A stretch of 64,000 nt of DNA from Dyadobacter sediminis (GCF_005860765.1 NZ_VCEI01000011.1:186001-250000), one strand, 5' to 3'. Shown: positions 7,998 to 18,990, counted from the stretch's first letter. A program made the numbers and translations. The notes: generated by a model from the letters alone, not told the origin.

Positions 7998-10685
7998 TCA
8001 GTGGACTTTGCTCTTCTTCCTGTTAGTAGCAATTTTGGTATAGAGTTCATTCGGACTGAAGGGTTTGCTTACAAAATCGTTCATTCCGACCTGAAAGGCG
8101 ACATCCTTGATGTCCAGCATGGCTGAGGCTGTAAGTGCAATGATAGGAAGTTCTGCATATTTCTTGTCCGGAAGCTGGCGGATTTTGGCCGTGGCTTCAT
8201 AACCGTCCATTTCCGGCATCTGGAGGTCCATTAACACAATGTCAAAATCTTCTTTTTGGACCATTTCGTAAGCAATAAGACCGTTTTCGGCTACCTGAAA
8301 GTCAATTTGCCATTGCTTCATGAAATTTTTCATCAGAAAAATGTTGATCATATTGTCCTCCACGATGAGCAGCTTGGTTCCTTTCAGGTCATTGGTACTG
8401 GTGAGCAATTTTTCGGTTTGAACCTTTTGCTGCTTGTGGCTGATCAGAAAATTAAGACTAAAATAGAATTCCGAACCTTTTGCAATTTCGCTGCGCACGT
8501 TTATGGTGCTGTTCTGAAGTTCAAGCAGCCTTTTGGTGATGGTCAAACCAAGCCCGGAACCGCCGTATTTCCGTGTTGTATCCGAGGAGCCTTGAGTAAA
8601 GCTTTCGAAAATAGATTCCAGTTTATCCGGTGCAATCCCGATTCCGGTATCTTCCACTTTGAAATCAATGGTGCAGGTATTTTTCTGTTGTTTGGCAATG
8701 GACGCCGATATGATCACTTTTCCGGAATCCGTGAACTTGATGGCATTACTCACCAGGTTTGTCAGAATTTGTCCTAACCTCACAGGATCACCGATCAGGT
8801 TGATATTCAGGTCACTGTCCACCATCAGTTTCAGCTGGATTCCTTTTTCCTGAGCGCGCTGCAGACTTCCTGACCGGATATTTTCAAGGATGGAAAGCAT
8901 GTTGAAATCAACTTCTTCAAACTCCACTTTACCGGCTTCTATCTTGCTGAAATCCAGGATGTCGTTTAGCAGCACCAGGAGATTTTCAGCCGAGAATTTA
9001 ATGATGTTCAGATACTGCATCTGTTCCGGTTTCGGATCCTGCTGCAAAAGCAGATGAATAAAGCCGATGACGGCATTCATCGGTGTGCGTATTTCATGGC
9101 TCATGGTGGACAAGAACTGTGATTTGGCCACGGCTGCCATTTCTGCTGCTTCTTTGGCTTTGATCAGTTCCTGTTCCGTTTTCTTCTGTGCATCAATGTC
9201 CATGATTGCGCCATAAAGTTTGACTACTTGTCCGGCATTGTCACAAAACGGCTTTCCGATCGCATGAATAAACTTGGTACTGCCATCCTGCATAACAATC
9301 CGCAGGTCGAAACTGGCAGGGCTGAGGTGATTAATGGCATTTTTGATATGCATCTTATAAAGCGGCAGGTCTTCCGGATGGATCATATGATAGAACAACT
9401 CCGTTTCGGGTCCTGTGCTTTGCGGTTCCAGTCCGAAAATTCGGAATGCTTCGTCTGACCAGTAGTTCTGGCCAGTAACAAGATCCGATTCCCAGCTTCC
9501 GCTATGAGTAAGTTGCTGCGATTCAGCAAGCATGGCCTCGTTGCGGCGGATAACTTCTTCGGCACGTTTACGGTGCGTGATGTCGTGCCATACTACCAGA
9601 AGAACCTTTTTGCTGTTGATGTGCACCGGACTCAAAGTAACCTCAACCGGAAAGTCTTCACCATCCCGTTTTTTATGAATCCATTCGAAGCGGGCAAATC
9701 CGCTTTCATACGCCAGCTTGTCCATTTCTCGGGACTTATCTGCAGATCTTTTTCCGTCCGGTTGATATTCAGGAGAAAATGTAGCCGGATGCAGTGACAG
9801 CAGTTCACTTTTGTCTTTGCACCGGAGCATATTGACGGCGGCCTGGTTACAGTCCAGAATACCGTTTTCATCCAGCAGCAAATGTGCATCCGTAGAATAT
9901 TGAAAAATGACCCTGAGCTTTTCTTCGGCTTGCTTGTGCTCCGTTACGTCCTGCATTACACCGTACAACTTGACGGGTTTTTCATCCTTGAAAATAGCGT
10001 TTCCAATGGTACGTACCCAAATATCCTTGCCCTTTGCGGATTCCATTCCCAGTTCCAGATCAAAAGGAGTACCGTATCTGCAGGCTTTGTCCAGTGCTTC
10101 TTCCATAATCGGCCTGGACCATGGCTTATACAAGTTCAATACGGATTGTACATTCGGCATTTCGGTTTCACTGATTTCGCGAAACGCATAAATCTCGGAA
10201 GACCAGGAAAGTTTCATTCCGGCAATGTCCAGCTCCCAGACGCCTATTTTTGCAAGCCGGCCCGCCTCTTTCAGCAAGGCATCGTTTTTAATGAATTTTT
10301 CTTTCAGCGTTCTCCGCTCATGGATGTCCGTGACAACACCAACCATATGCACCGGTTTGTCATTCCGGAATTTTGCCGTTCCGCTGCATTCAAAATACTT
10401 GTAACCGCTGTTCTTTGTCTTCAGTCTGACTTCAACCTTGTATGGAATTCTGCTTTCAAACTGCGCTTTTATTGCCTCACTGACTGTGTTTACGTCATCC
10501 GGATGCACAAGCACTTCGGTAAAAAACCTGTAACCCGGCTCCACTTCATCTGCATCGTATTCCAGCATCTTAATGAAGTAATCGGACCAGAACTGTTGAT
10601 CGGTTTCCAGATCCCAACTCCATAATCCGGCGTGGATGCCGGATATTGCCATTTCCAAAGATTCGATCGTAAACCTGGATTTCAT
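7998..10685 (-). CDS. Hybrid sensor histidine kinase (four PAS, HisKA, HATPase, receiver)
   Basis: An 895-residue soluble kinase with no transmembrane segment. The domain order is four PAS/PAC modules (about 10-135, 140-255, 258-380, 385-510), a HisKA domain with phospho-acceptor His530 in [15 protein letters not shown], an HATPase domain with N box ([10 protein letters not shown]) and G boxes ([14 protein letters not shown]), and a C-terminal receiver with Asp820 in [11 protein letters not shown]. This is the layout of BarA/TodS-like cytosolic kinases, where PAS domains sense ligands or redox state and the receiver relays phosphate onwards. No Hpt or DNA-binding partner is adjacent. It is divergent from a second PAS kinase across a 239-bp region. 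Confidence 0.93.
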   Translation of the reverse strand: MKSRFTIESLEMAISGIHAGLWSWDLETDQQFWSDYFIKMLEYDADEVEPGYRFFTEVLVHPDDVNTVSEAIKAQFESRIPYKVEVRLKTKNSGYKYFECSGTAKFRNDKPVHMVGVVTDIHERRTLKEKFIKNDALLKEAGRLAKIGVWELDIAGMKLSWSSEIYAFREISETEMPNVQSVLNLYKPWSRPIMEEALDKACRYGTPFDLELGMESAKGKDIWVRTIGNAIFKDEKPVKLYGVMQDVTEHKQAEEKLRVIFQYSTDAHLLLDENGILDCNQAAVNMLRCKDKSELLSLHPATFSPEYQPDGKRSADKSREMDKLAYESGFARFEWIHKKRDGEDFPVEVTLSPVHINSKKVLLVVWHDITHRKRAEEVIRRNEAMLAESQQLTHSGSWESDLVTGQNYWSDEAFRIFGLEPQSTGPETELFYHMIHPEDLPLYKMHIKNAINHLSPASFDLRIVMQDGSTKFIHAIGKPFCDNAGQVVKLYGAIMDIDAQKKTEQELIKAKEAAEMAAVAKSQFLSTMSHEIRTPMNAVIGFIHLLLQQDPKPEQMQYLNIIKFSAENLLVLLNDILDFSKIEAGKVEFEEVDFNMLSILENIRSGSLQRAQEKGIQLKLMVDSDLNINLIGDPVRLGQILTNLVSNAIKFTDSGKVIISASIAKQQKNTCTIDFKVEDTGIGIAPDKLESIFESFTQGSSDTTRKYGGSGLGLTITKRLLELQNSTINVRSEIAKGSEFYFSLNFLISHKQQKVQTEKLLTSTNDLKGTKLLIVEDNMINIFLMKNFMKQWQIDFQVAENGLIAYEMVQKEDFDIVLMDLQMPEMDGYEATAKIRQLPDKKYAELPIIALTASAMLDIKDVAFQVGMNDFVSKPFSPNELYTKIATNRKKSKVH

Positions 10686-10924
10686 TTTATTTTTGTAAAA
10701 GTATTTGTAGTAGTTAATATGGATTTGTTACGGTTTATCTCATAAGTTAAATAAATCCGCCTGTTTGTACTACATATATATAAAATTTATTTTACAAAAC
10801 GTAAGTTTACTTTTTAAACGGAAGAGAAATTTTTAATGAATGTGATCAGCTGTTCTGAAATGGATTCAGGATTGTTACTTTAGCCGATAAAATGTATATT
10901 CATTGACGAATCAATATTTCCAAT

Positions 10925-13033
10925 ATGAATGCAAGTTATCAGACATTGCAAAACCGGATCGCAGAACTGGAAAACGAACTTGCAAGTATTCGTGCAGCCG
11001 TACGGGATAATGAAAATCATACGCAACCTCATGAAATAGCAGGTTTTGGTGTTGATCCTCAGGGTAATGTAAAAAATGAGGACCGGAATTGGAATGAAAC
11101 GCAGGCAAGAATCCGGGAAAGTGAGGAAAGGTTTAAGGTAATCGCAAACATTGCGCCGGTACTGATCTGGCTGGCAGGGCCGGACAAGCTCTGTTACTTC
11201 TTCAACAAAGGCTGGCTGGATTTTACCGGACGTACGATGGAGCAGGAAAACGGCAACGGCTGGGCCGAAGGTGTTCACGCAGAGGATTATGAACGATGCC
11301 TGCAGATATACAACACCAAATTTGACGCACGTCAGGAATTCAGCATGAATTACAGGCTGCGCCGGTTTGACGGCGAATACCGCTGGATTTCAGACAGAGG
11401 CGTTCCGCAGTATACGGAAAGCGGTGTTTTTCTCGGGTATGTAGGCGGCTGCATGGATATCCATGATCAGATGAACTTTGCGGAAAGTCTGGAAAAAGAG
11501 GTACAAAACAGGACATTACAGCTGAAAAAATCGGAAGAATTCCTGCAATCCATTCTGAATACAACGAGTAACAGCATAGCTTCCTATGAAGCGGTTTATG
11601 ATGATGCCGGTGAAATCTACGATTTCCGGATCCTGTACAGCAATGAAGAAACGTATTCCCAATATGCTATGCGCTTTGAGTCTATAACGGGCAGAATGTG
11701 CAGTGAAGTTTATCCTGAGATTTTTAAAAAAGGCGTATTTGAAAAACTGGTAAAATGTGTTAAAACAGGAAAGCCGGATGCCTATGTTACGGATTACCAA
11801 AACAGCAACGGCACCTTCTGGTTTGACGCATCCATTGAGAGCAATGGCAACCGCGTAACCGTTACCGCCAGAAATATCACCGAAGAACTCAAAGCGGATC
11901 TTCAGCTTAATGAACTAAATGAAAAACTGAAAATACAGAACTCCATTTTCAACCATTCGGAAGAAAACGCCAATTTCGGGAGTTTTGCGCTCACGCTGGC
12001 CACCAACAAACTGGAATGTTCGGATAATCTATATCGTCTTGTCGGGCATTTGCCGCAGGAATTTACGCCTTCGTTCGACCAGTTTATTTCTTTTCTTCAT
12101 CCCGGTGACAGGCAAAGGGCTATCCGAGACGGCATGCGGGCGCTGGAAACCAAAAATCTTGTACAGAATGATTATCGTGTAATTACAAAGGACGGCAGTC
12201 TGAAATACCTGCGGTTAAGCGGCAAATTTATCAATGAAGGCGGCAGGCAGATCATGATTGGTGCCATGCAGGATGTTACGAAAGACATCCAGTTGAACGA
12301 AGCGCTCCGGCTGAAAAATATGGAACTGAAACGGAACAACGAAGAGCTGGCATCGTTCAGTTATGTGGCTTCGCATGATCTTCAGGAACCGCTTCGCAAG
12401 ATCCGGGCGTTCAGCAGCAGGATTCTTGAAAAGCAGCCGCACTTTTCGGATAGTACAAAGGATTATTTCAACCGGATCGTTTCCGCGGCAACGCGTATGC
12501 AAAAGCTGATCGAAGCTTTGCTGAGTTACTCCAATACAGGCAACTCCGAAGTGAGTTTTGTAGATACCGACCTGAACAAAATACTCGAAGATGTCCAAAC
12601 GGATCTGGAAGATCTGATCGAAGAAAAAAATGTCACCATAGAGGTTTCCAGGCTGCCCGTACTTCGGGTTATTCCGCTCCAGTTTCAGCAATTGCTTCAG
12701 AACCTGATCAGTAATTCCATTAAATACAGTAAACCGCATGTTCCGCCGTTTATTAAAATCCGGGCAGAAATGACGCATGAACTGGAAAAAGGCAGCAGTT
12801 ACTGGAAAATCAGCGTTTCGGATAACGGAATCGGCTTTGATCAGCGTTACGAAAGCCGGATTTTCGATCTTTTTCAGCGCTTGCACGGCAAAAGTGAATT
12901 CGAAGGAACAGGAATTGGATTGGCAATCTGTAAAAAAATTGCGCAGAACCACCACGGTTTTATGTCGGCGAAAGGTATGCCAGGAGAAGGTTCCACGTTC
13001 AGCGTGTATTTGCCGGTAGAAATGGATGCGTAA
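10925..13033 (+). CDS. PAS-domain sensor histidine kinase, phytochrome-type HisKA
   Basis: A 702-residue soluble kinase. An N-terminal coiled-coil-like segment (residues 1-60) is followed by a PAS fold with a PAC motif (about 65-185, ending GYVGGCMDI), a second divergent PAS (about 195-325), a third PAS (about 345-460), a HisKA domain with His484 in YVASHDLQEPLRKI, and an HATPase domain (LISNSIKYS, VSDNGIGFD, GTGIGLAICKK). The HDLQEPLRKI form of the H box is the one used by bacteriophytochrome-like kinases that pair with Rcp1-type receivers, such as the two in this window. It is a paralogue of the kinase at 19494. No adjacent regulator is present. Confidence 0.92.
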   Translation: MNASYQTLQNRIAELENELASIRAAVRDNENHTQPHEIAGFGVDPQGNVKNEDRNWNETQARIRESEERFKVIANIAPVLIWLAGPDKLCYFFNKGWLDFTGRTMEQENGNGWAEGVHAEDYERCLQIYNTKFDARQEFSMNYRLRRFDGEYRWISDRGVPQYTESGVFLGYVGGCMDIHDQMNFAESLEKEVQNRTLQLKKSEEFLQSILNTTSNSIASYEAVYDDAGEIYDFRILYSNEETYSQYAMRFESITGRMCSEVYPEIFKKGVFEKLVKCVKTGKPDAYVTDYQNSNGTFWFDASIESNGNRVTVTARNITEELKADLQLNELNEKLKIQNSIFNHSEENANFGSFALTLATNKLECSDNLYRLVGHLPQEFTPSFDQFISFLHPGDRQRAIRDGMRALETKNLVQNDYRVITKDGSLKYLRLSGKFINEGGRQIMIGAMQDVTKDIQLNEALRLKNMELKRNNEELASFSYVASHDLQEPLRKIRAFSSRILEKQPHFSDSTKDYFNRIVSAATRMQKLIEALLSYSNTGNSEVSFVDTDLNKILEDVQTDLEDLIEEKNVTIEVSRLPVLRVIPLQFQQLLQNLISNSIKYSKPHVPPFIKIRAEMTHELEKGSSYWKISVSDNGIGFDQRYESRIFDLFQRLHGKSEFEGTGIGLAICKKIAQNHHGFMSAKGMPGEGSTFSVYLPVEMDA

Positions 13034-13116
13034 CCACCCGACCGGTTTCCGGCAAAGCAGTTCTGTTGAAAAAGCAAAGAATGTTTCGCTTTGTTACGAA
13101 GATATAGGAATTTTCA

Positions 13117-13154
13117 AACGGCCATTCCGAATCCGGAACAGCCGTTGAGCATTT
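13117..13154. terminator. Probable terminator between convergent kinase and dehydrogenase genes
   Basis: Nested stems: AACGGC (13117-13122) with GCCGTT (13141-13146), and inside it TTCCG with CGGAA, followed by GAGCATTTTT on the plus strand. The stem is short and interrupted. Confidence 0.5.
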
Positions 13155-14780
13155 TTAAAATATAAATTTGGTACTCAGGAAATTGGAGCTGTCTTCATGC
13201 ACGATCTCGTTAATCAGTTGTTTATTGGCATCGTTCATCTTAAAGGCAACCAGTGAACGGATCGAGAAAGCACGTATGGCATCCGGTACGGACAATGTTC
13301 CTTCGGCGCTGTCTTTGCGTCCGGTAAACGGGAAAACATCCGGCCCGCGCTGGCACTGGCTGTTGATGTTGACGCGACTGACCTGATTAACCAGCGGATC
13401 GATCAAAGAAGCTACTTCGTCGGCATCGTTGCTGAAAATACTGACCTGCTGCCCGTGGGTGGATTCAATCAGGTATTCAATGGTTTCTTCCAGATCGTCA
13501 AACGGTACCACGGGAACGATGGGCCCGAACTGCTCTTCATAATAAAGCTTCATTTTATCATTGACCGGATATACAACCGCCGGATAAAAGAAGGAGCCTT
13601 CGGATTTGCCGCCGTTTTCATTCACTATTTCGGCACCGTTTGCGATCGCATCCGAAATGCACTCGTTAAGGTACTCTATTTTATTGGTTTCAGGCAGCGG
13701 GGTAAGCGCAACGCCTTTTTCCCACGGCATGCCGAATTTCAGTTTTGCAATTTCCGCGCTGAGCTGTGCAAGCAGTTCATCCGCAATGCTGCTGTGCACC
13801 AGAACGATTTTCAGGGCCGTACAACGCTGGCCATTAAATGACAGCGAACCCGTAATGATTTCCTTAACGGCCAGACTGATGTCTGCATTCGGCGTGACAA
13901 TGGCTGCGTTCTTTGCATCTAGGCCAAGGACCGCACGCAGCCGGTTCACTTTCGGATGCGATTTTTTCAGCTCGTTGGCTACTTTGCTGGAACCGATCAG
14001 GGTTAGTACATTGATTTTTCCGGATTGCATCAGGCCAGGAACAATGGCGTTTCCGCGTCCGTAAATCACATTAACAACTCCTTTTGGAAAACTGTCCCGG
14101 AATGCTTCCTGCAATGGATAATGCAGTAAAGTACCAAATTTCGGAGGTTTGAAAAGAATCGTGTTCCCCATGATCAGCGCGGGGATCAGCGTTGTAAAAG
14201 TTTCGTTCAGCGGATAGTTGAACGGCCCCATGCAAAGCACAACGCCCAGCGGCGAACGGCGCACCTGAGCCGCTATGCCGTCTACGATTTCAAAGCGGGA
14301 AGAATCCCGGTCCAGGTTTTTAAGCGAATCAATGGTTGCATAAATATATTCAATCGTACGGTCAAATTCTTTGGCAGAATCCGCGATGGATTTTCCGATT
14401 TCCCACATGATCAGCTTGACAATAATATCTTTCTGCTCGATCATTTTACCCGTAAACTTTTCCACGCACTGAATTCTTTCCGCAACGCTCATCGTCGGCC
14501 ATTCACCACGACCATTGTTATAAGCGGCCACGGCCGCATCGAGCGATTCGCCGGCTTCTGCTGCGGTGCAAACAGGATAACTTCCGATAAGCAGTCGCTG
14601 CGGCCCATCCGCTGTCTGAACGCATACGGGTGAATATACTTCATGAACGGGTCCGGTCCATATTTTCATTTCGCCGTTGCTGAGGTATTCGCGCTGGTGA
14701 ATCAGAGCAGGAAGCCGGAACTCGTCCGGAATTTCATTTTCATTAACAAAGATGTTTTTTAAAGTGGAATCGAAATCCAT
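13155..14780 (-). CDS. NADP-dependent glyceraldehyde-3-phosphate dehydrogenase-like ALDH
   Basis: A 541-residue aldehyde dehydrogenase if started at ATG 14780; a further in-frame ATG lies at 14831. The nucleophile is Cys320 in FNGQRCTALK, and the oxyanion-hole Asn188 is in MGPFNYPLNE. Members with this SFNGQRCTALK signature are annotated as non-phosphorylating, NADP-dependent GAPDH, which turns glyceraldehyde 3-phosphate directly into 3-phosphoglycerate and yields NADPH. An oddity is that the usual general-base motif ELGGK reads VLGLDAKN here, so Val284 stands where the catalytic Glu normally sits. The same-strand MATE gene lies 105 bp upstream. The substrate assignment is family-based. Confidence 0.7.
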   Translation of the reverse strand: MDFDSTLKNIFVNENEIPDEFRLPALIHQREYLSNGEMKIWTGPVHEVYSPVCVQTADGPQRLLIGSYPVCTAAEAGESLDAAVAAYNNGRGEWPTMSVAERIQCVEKFTGKMIEQKDIIVKLIMWEIGKSIADSAKEFDRTIEYIYATIDSLKNLDRDSSRFEIVDGIAAQVRRSPLGVVLCMGPFNYPLNETFTTLIPALIMGNTILFKPPKFGTLLHYPLQEAFRDSFPKGVVNVIYGRGNAIVPGLMQSGKINVLTLIGSSKVANELKKSHPKVNRLRAVLGLDAKNAAIVTPNADISLAVKEIITGSLSFNGQRCTALKIVLVHSSIADELLAQLSAEIAKLKFGMPWEKGVALTPLPETNKIEYLNECISDAIANGAEIVNENGGKSEGSFFYPAVVYPVNDKMKLYYEEQFGPIVPVVPFDDLEETIEYLIESTHGQQVSIFSNDADEVASLIDPLVNQVSRVNINSQCQRGPDVFPFTGRKDSAEGTLSVPDAIRAFSIRSLVAFKMNDANKQLINEIVHEDSSNFLSTKFIF

Positions 14781-14885
14781 TGCGTAATTGTTTTTGTGGA
14801 CAAAGGATAAATTGACAGGTGTTTGTATCATGACGAAGTTTAATCATTATATCCTTAAAACAATTCAAAAGGGGAGTTGGTTTTT

Positions 14886-16217
14886 TTAAACGGTCCTGTT
14901 CCTTTTTGTCATCTTGAAAAAACGGGTCAGCAAAAAAATCGATGCCATCGTCAGACCCAGGATCAGCCCGAGCCACATGCCGGATGCGCCCATACCAAAT
15001 TGGAAAGCCAGCACATAACCGACCGGAATTCCGATTACCCAGTAGGCAATCCCGATCAGAACCGTCGGCGTTTTCACATCTTTGATCCCGCGCAGAAGAC
15101 CGGCTCCGATGGCCTGCGTACTGTCGGAAATCTGGAACACGGCAGCGAAAAGCAGGAGCAATGCGGCAAGCTGTACAACTTCGTTGTTCTTGTTGAATGC
15201 ATTGGGAATGATATTCCGGAAAGTGGCAAAGGTTATGGCGCAGAAAGTACCGTAAATCAGCGCCGTGAAGACCGTACTTTTACCGATCACAAAAATTTTG
15301 GCCCAGTTTGCGCGTGCAAATGCATTGCTGACCCGGATGGAGCCCGCCTGTGCCAGTCCCATGGAAACCATAAAAGTAAACGACGCACTGCTCAGCGCAA
15401 TCTGGTGTGCAGCCTGCGAAACGGCACCGAGCGTTCCGATTATAATGCCGGAAATGGCAAATGCGCCTGCTTCCATTCCGATCTGCAGGCTGCTTGGAAC
15501 ACCGATATGCAGCAGTTCCCGCCATGTTTTCGCATTCAGAAACCACTGCGTGCCGCGCACAGCCATGTATTTCTGAAATGTTTTGTGTTTAAGGATCACG
15601 ACGGCCAGCGCCAGGAACATACCGCTTCGGGTGATCAGCGTTGCCCAGCCTGCACCTTCCAGTTCCAGCCGCGGAAATCCCCAGTTGCCATAAATCAGCA
15701 GCCAGTTCAGCAGAATATTGACCGGCATCCCTGCCAGTGATAAGAACATGGCCGTGCGCGTATGTTCCAGCCCGTCTGCAAATTGTTTCAGCGTCATAAA
15801 CAGCAGCATCGGAATAATGGACAATCCCATCAACTGCATAAACGGTATGGCCAGTGTAACGACCTCAGGATCCTGGCCTAGATGATGAAGCATGTCTTTG
15901 CCGAAAACCAGCGTAAAGGAAATAGCCAGCGCGGTAAGCGTACAAAGGCAGAAGCCATTGAAAAGATAATGTGAAACCAATTTGGTGTCATTGCGGCCGT
16001 TGGCCATGGAAACCATCTGGGAAACGGAAATCGTCATGCCGATCCCGATTACAAACGGAATGTTCATGGCATTGATGACAAGTGCTGCCGCTGCGAGCTG
16101 TTTGTAACTGATGGCTCCCACCATGGCGCTGTCGATCAAGTGCAGGGCCATCTGGGCAAGTTCTCCGATAATGATGGGTATGGCTAATTTTAAAGTCTGT
16201 GATGCTTCTTCTTTCAT
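14886..16217 (-). CDS. MATE family efflux transporter
   Basis: A 443-residue polytopic membrane protein with about 12 hydrophobic helices arranged as two homologous halves, as in NorM-type multidrug/Na+ or H+ antiporters. The N-terminal part (LAIPIIIGELAQMALHLIDS) and the start of the second half (ELLHIGVPSSLQIGMEAGAF) are both typical MATE repeats. It should export cationic drugs or metabolites across the inner membrane; the substrate cannot be inferred. A good Bacteroidota promoter (16246-16278) precedes it, giving a short 5' UTR, and the GAPDH-like gene follows on the same strand. Confidence 0.9.
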   Translation of the reverse strand: MKEEASQTLKLAIPIIIGELAQMALHLIDSAMVGAISYKQLAAAALVINAMNIPFVIGIGMTISVSQMVSMANGRNDTKLVSHYLFNGFCLCTLTALAISFTLVFGKDMLHHLGQDPEVVTLAIPFMQLMGLSIIPMLLFMTLKQFADGLEHTRTAMFLSLAGMPVNILLNWLLIYGNWGFPRLELEGAGWATLITRSGMFLALAVVILKHKTFQKYMAVRGTQWFLNAKTWRELLHIGVPSSLQIGMEAGAFAISGIIIGTLGAVSQAAHQIALSSASFTFMVSMGLAQAGSIRVSNAFARANWAKIFVIGKSTVFTALIYGTFCAITFATFRNIIPNAFNKNNEVVQLAALLLLFAAVFQISDSTQAIGAGLLRGIKDVKTPTVLIGIAYWVIGIPVGYVLAFQFGMGASGMWLGLILGLTMASIFLLTRFFKMTKRNRTV

Positions 16218-16245
16218 GGTCTGCCTGATATTTTCAAAAAGGCTG

Positions 16246-16278
16246 CAAAGTTAGCCAAATACAGGCAAGTGTAGCAAT
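16246..16278 (-). promoter_or_regulatory. Bacteroidota-type promoter of the MATE gene
   Basis: On the minus strand a TTG (-33 type, within ATTG, forward 16275-16278) is followed after 21 nt by TAACTTTG (forward 16246-16253), an exact TAnnTTTG -7 element. It lies about 30 bp before the MATE start codon. Confidence 0.6.
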
Positions 16279-16386
16279 CTTTGATCTGAATACAGGAAAG
16301 ATAGAGTAAAACAAATGTGCAAACGGTCTTTGCTATATTCAATCCATAGATTCAGTTTATTGACAAAACAATTACCGCGATTCAGA

Positions 16387-18861
16387 ATGAACATTGAAAA
16401 CAGGTTAACAGCAGCATGGAAGTCAGGAAAGAGGTTAAGGAAGAAACTGGGCGGGGCCGGGTTCCTGATTCTGATGGTTTGTACGCTGCCGGATGCCTTT
16501 TCGCAGAGCACGGGAAAATTAAAGATTACAGGTAAAATCATGGATGGACAAAGCAGTGCGCCGCTCGGGTATGCAAGTATCCGGCTTTTCAGGTCAGCGG
16601 ACAGTACGTTTGTATCCGGTGCCATTACCGATGAAACGGGCGGATTTATTGTCGACATTGCAGCGGGTTCCTATTATGCCCTTTCGGAATTCATCGGTTA
16701 CAAGCCGCAGTTTACGTCCGGGATAAAACTTACGGCTGCCAATTCGCCGCTGGACCTGGGATCACTGAAAGTGGTCGCCTCTGCGAGAACGCTGGATGAA
16801 GTAACGGTTCAGGCAGAGAAAAGTTCGATGGAGCTGTCGCTGGATAAAAAGATATTCAATGTAGGGAAAGATCTTGCCAATGCCGGCGGAACTGCCGTTG
16901 ACATTCTGACCAATGTTCCTTCCGTAGCGGTGGACGTAGAAGGAAATGTGAGCCTGAGAGGAAGCGGAAACGTACGTATATTGATAGACGGTAAACCTTC
17001 CGGGCTGGTCAGTATCAAAGGGGCGAGCGGTTTGCAGCAGCTTCAGGGAAGTATGATCGAGCGGGTGGAAATCATCACCAATCCTTCCGCACGCTACGAA
17101 GCCGAGGGGATGGGCGGCGTCATCAACATTGTCCTGAAAAAAGAAAGAAAAGAAGGCATTAACGGCTCATTTGACATCATTACAGGACATCCGACCAATT
17201 ACGGCGCAGCGGCCAATGTTAATTACCGACGTAAGAACCTTAACTTCTTTTTCAATTACACCCTTTCGTACCGTAACATGCCTTCGCGCAATTATCTGTA
17301 TCAGGAATTGTACCGCAATGATTCCACCATTATCATGGAAAGGGATATGAAGAGCAACCTCAAAGGCATGAACAACAGCGCAAGAGGCGGCATTGATTTT
17401 TACTTTAACCCGAAAAACATTCTTACCGGTTCCTACACATGGCGGACAAGCAAAGGCAAACGTTTTTCCACCCTGATTTACAGGGATTATCTAAACAGCA
17501 TCAGTAATCCGACAGGCATCACAAACCGTACGCAGGACGAAACCGAGACAGAACCCAATTCGGAATACTCGGTAACGTACAAGAAGACATTCAACCGGAA
17601 AGGGCAGGAGTTTACCGCAGATGTTCGTTATCTTGACAACTGGGAAAAATCCGATCAGTTTTACAATGAAGACGTTTTCAGGCCGGACGGCAGTCCTTCC
17701 GGCATTCCGCATCTTCTTCAGCGCGCGCTGAACGATGAAACCGAGAAACAGCTTCTTTTTCAGGTGGATTACATTCAGCCTTTCGGGAAAGACGGCAAGC
17801 TGGAAGCCGGGGCAAGAAGCAGCTCGCGGGATATGACCAATGACTATGCCGTTACGCAGCAGTCCAGCGACGGCGGCTGGATGCCTCTGGAAAATCTGAC
17901 CAATGACTTTCTGTATGAGGAAAACATCAATGCCGCGTATGGAATTCTGGGTAACAAAACCGGCAAGTTTTCGTACCAGGCAGGCCTTCGTGCGGAGTGG
18001 ACGGGCGTAACCACGGAACTCAGGCAAACCAGAGAAGTAAATGAAAGAAATTACTTTAATCTGTTTCCCAGCGTGCATGTCACGTATGATTTCGCCAAGC
18101 AGAATGCTTTTCAGATCAGTTTCAGCCGGAGAGTACGCAGGCCGCAATACAATGATCTGAGCCCGTTTGCAACCTATTCCGACAACCGGAATTACTGGAG
18201 CGGCAATCCGGACCTGAATCCGGAATTCACGAATGCCTTTGAACTCGGTCATATCAAATACCTTGCAAAAGGCTCGCTGACTTCATCGCTTTATTACCGA
18301 CATACCAATGGAAAAATCACAAGCATCCGGCGTGTACAGGAAGACGGAAGTTCCTACACGCGTCCGGAAAACCTGGGTACGGAAGATGCTTATGGCGCCG
18401 AAGTTACAGGATCATTTACGCCGTATCCGTGGTGGAAACTGGACGGAAGCGTGAACTTCTTCAGAGCGATTACGGACGGTACCAGCCTGGACGAGGATTT
18501 TCAGAGCGATACGTACAGCTGGTTTGTGCGTACCATGTCACGTTTTACGTTGTGGAAAACAACCGACGTACAGCTTCGGGGAAATTACGAAGCACCGCAG
18601 CAGACACCGCAGGGAAGACGGAAAGCACTGGCCACGCTGGACCTGGCGGCAAGCCGGGATGTTTTCAGGAATAACGGTACGCTGACACTCAGCGTTATAG
18701 ATGTATTTAACTCGCGTCGTTACCGCTCTATAACGGAAGGAAACAATTTTTATACATTAAACAATTCGCAGGGCCGGCTTCGCCAGATCAACCTGACGTT
18801 GAACTATCGCCTGCATCAGGTCAAGAAGAAACCGAAGGAAGGGCTGGAAGGAGAATTTTAA
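16387..18861 (+). CDS. TonB-dependent-receptor-like outer membrane beta-barrel protein
   Basis: The start is placed at ATG 16387 (824 residues), because the upstream 24 codons precede the signal peptide region (GGAGFLILMVCTLPDAFSQ). After cleavage come a carboxypeptidase-regulatory-like Ig domain (about 40-120, KITGKIMDG), a plug domain (about 130-225, with ILTNVPSVAVDVEGNVSLRG and a GVINIVLKK end), and an outer-membrane barrel that closes with LNLTLNYR-like strands. It belongs to the Bacteroidota 'outer membrane beta-barrel family' relatives of TonB receptors. The ligand is unknown. No SusD partner is next to it, so polysaccharide import through a SusCD pair is unlikely. Confidence 0.88.
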   Translation: MNIENRLTAAWKSGKRLRKKLGGAGFLILMVCTLPDAFSQSTGKLKITGKIMDGQSSAPLGYASIRLFRSADSTFVSGAITDETGGFIVDIAAGSYYALSEFIGYKPQFTSGIKLTAANSPLDLGSLKVVASARTLDEVTVQAEKSSMELSLDKKIFNVGKDLANAGGTAVDILTNVPSVAVDVEGNVSLRGSGNVRILIDGKPSGLVSIKGASGLQQLQGSMIERVEIITNPSARYEAEGMGGVINIVLKKERKEGINGSFDIITGHPTNYGAAANVNYRRKNLNFFFNYTLSYRNMPSRNYLYQELYRNDSTIIMERDMKSNLKGMNNSARGGIDFYFNPKNILTGSYTWRTSKGKRFSTLIYRDYLNSISNPTGITNRTQDETETEPNSEYSVTYKKTFNRKGQEFTADVRYLDNWEKSDQFYNEDVFRPDGSPSGIPHLLQRALNDETEKQLLFQVDYIQPFGKDGKLEAGARSSSRDMTNDYAVTQQSSDGGWMPLENLTNDFLYEENINAAYGILGNKTGKFSYQAGLRAEWTGVTTELRQTREVNERNYFNLFPSVHVTYDFAKQNAFQISFSRRVRRPQYNDLSPFATYSDNRNYWSGNPDLNPEFTNAFELGHIKYLAKGSLTSSLYYRHTNGKITSIRRVQEDGSSYTRPENLGTEDAYGAEVTGSFTPYPWWKLDGSVNFFRAITDGTSLDEDFQSDTYSWFVRTMSRFTLWKTTDVQLRGNYEAPQQTPQGRRKALATLDLAASRDVFRNNGTLTLSVIDVFNSRRYRSITEGNNFYTLNNSQGRLRQINLTLNYRLHQVKKKPKEGLEGEF

Positions 18862-18978
18862 TATTCAAATATTTTATTGGAAACTTTTATTTGTATAACT
18901 TAGTGCCGAATTGCACAAAAATCCTGCGTTAAGTCTGTTTAAGCGGTTGGTGGATTATGTTTTATCGAACGAATTACT

Positions 18979-18986
18979 TAATTTTG
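18979..18986 (+). promoter_or_regulatory. -7 element TAATTTTG upstream of the response regulator
   Basis: An exact TAnnTTTG match ending only 4 nt before the ATG at 18991. If used, the mRNA would be nearly leaderless. No clear -33 TTG is seen at the right distance, so this is a moderate call. Confidence 0.45.
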
Positions 18987-18990
18987 GATT

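Noticed and set aside
9882..10625. A 247-residue open frame opposite the hybrid kinase
   Set aside because: It lies wholly within a convincing PAS kinase gene, has no recognisable domain and arises from the codon bias of the other strand.
14877..15740. A 287-residue open frame opposite the MATE gene
   Set aside because: The composition (many Gln, His, Cys) is unlike a real protein, and the MATE gene explains the region completely.
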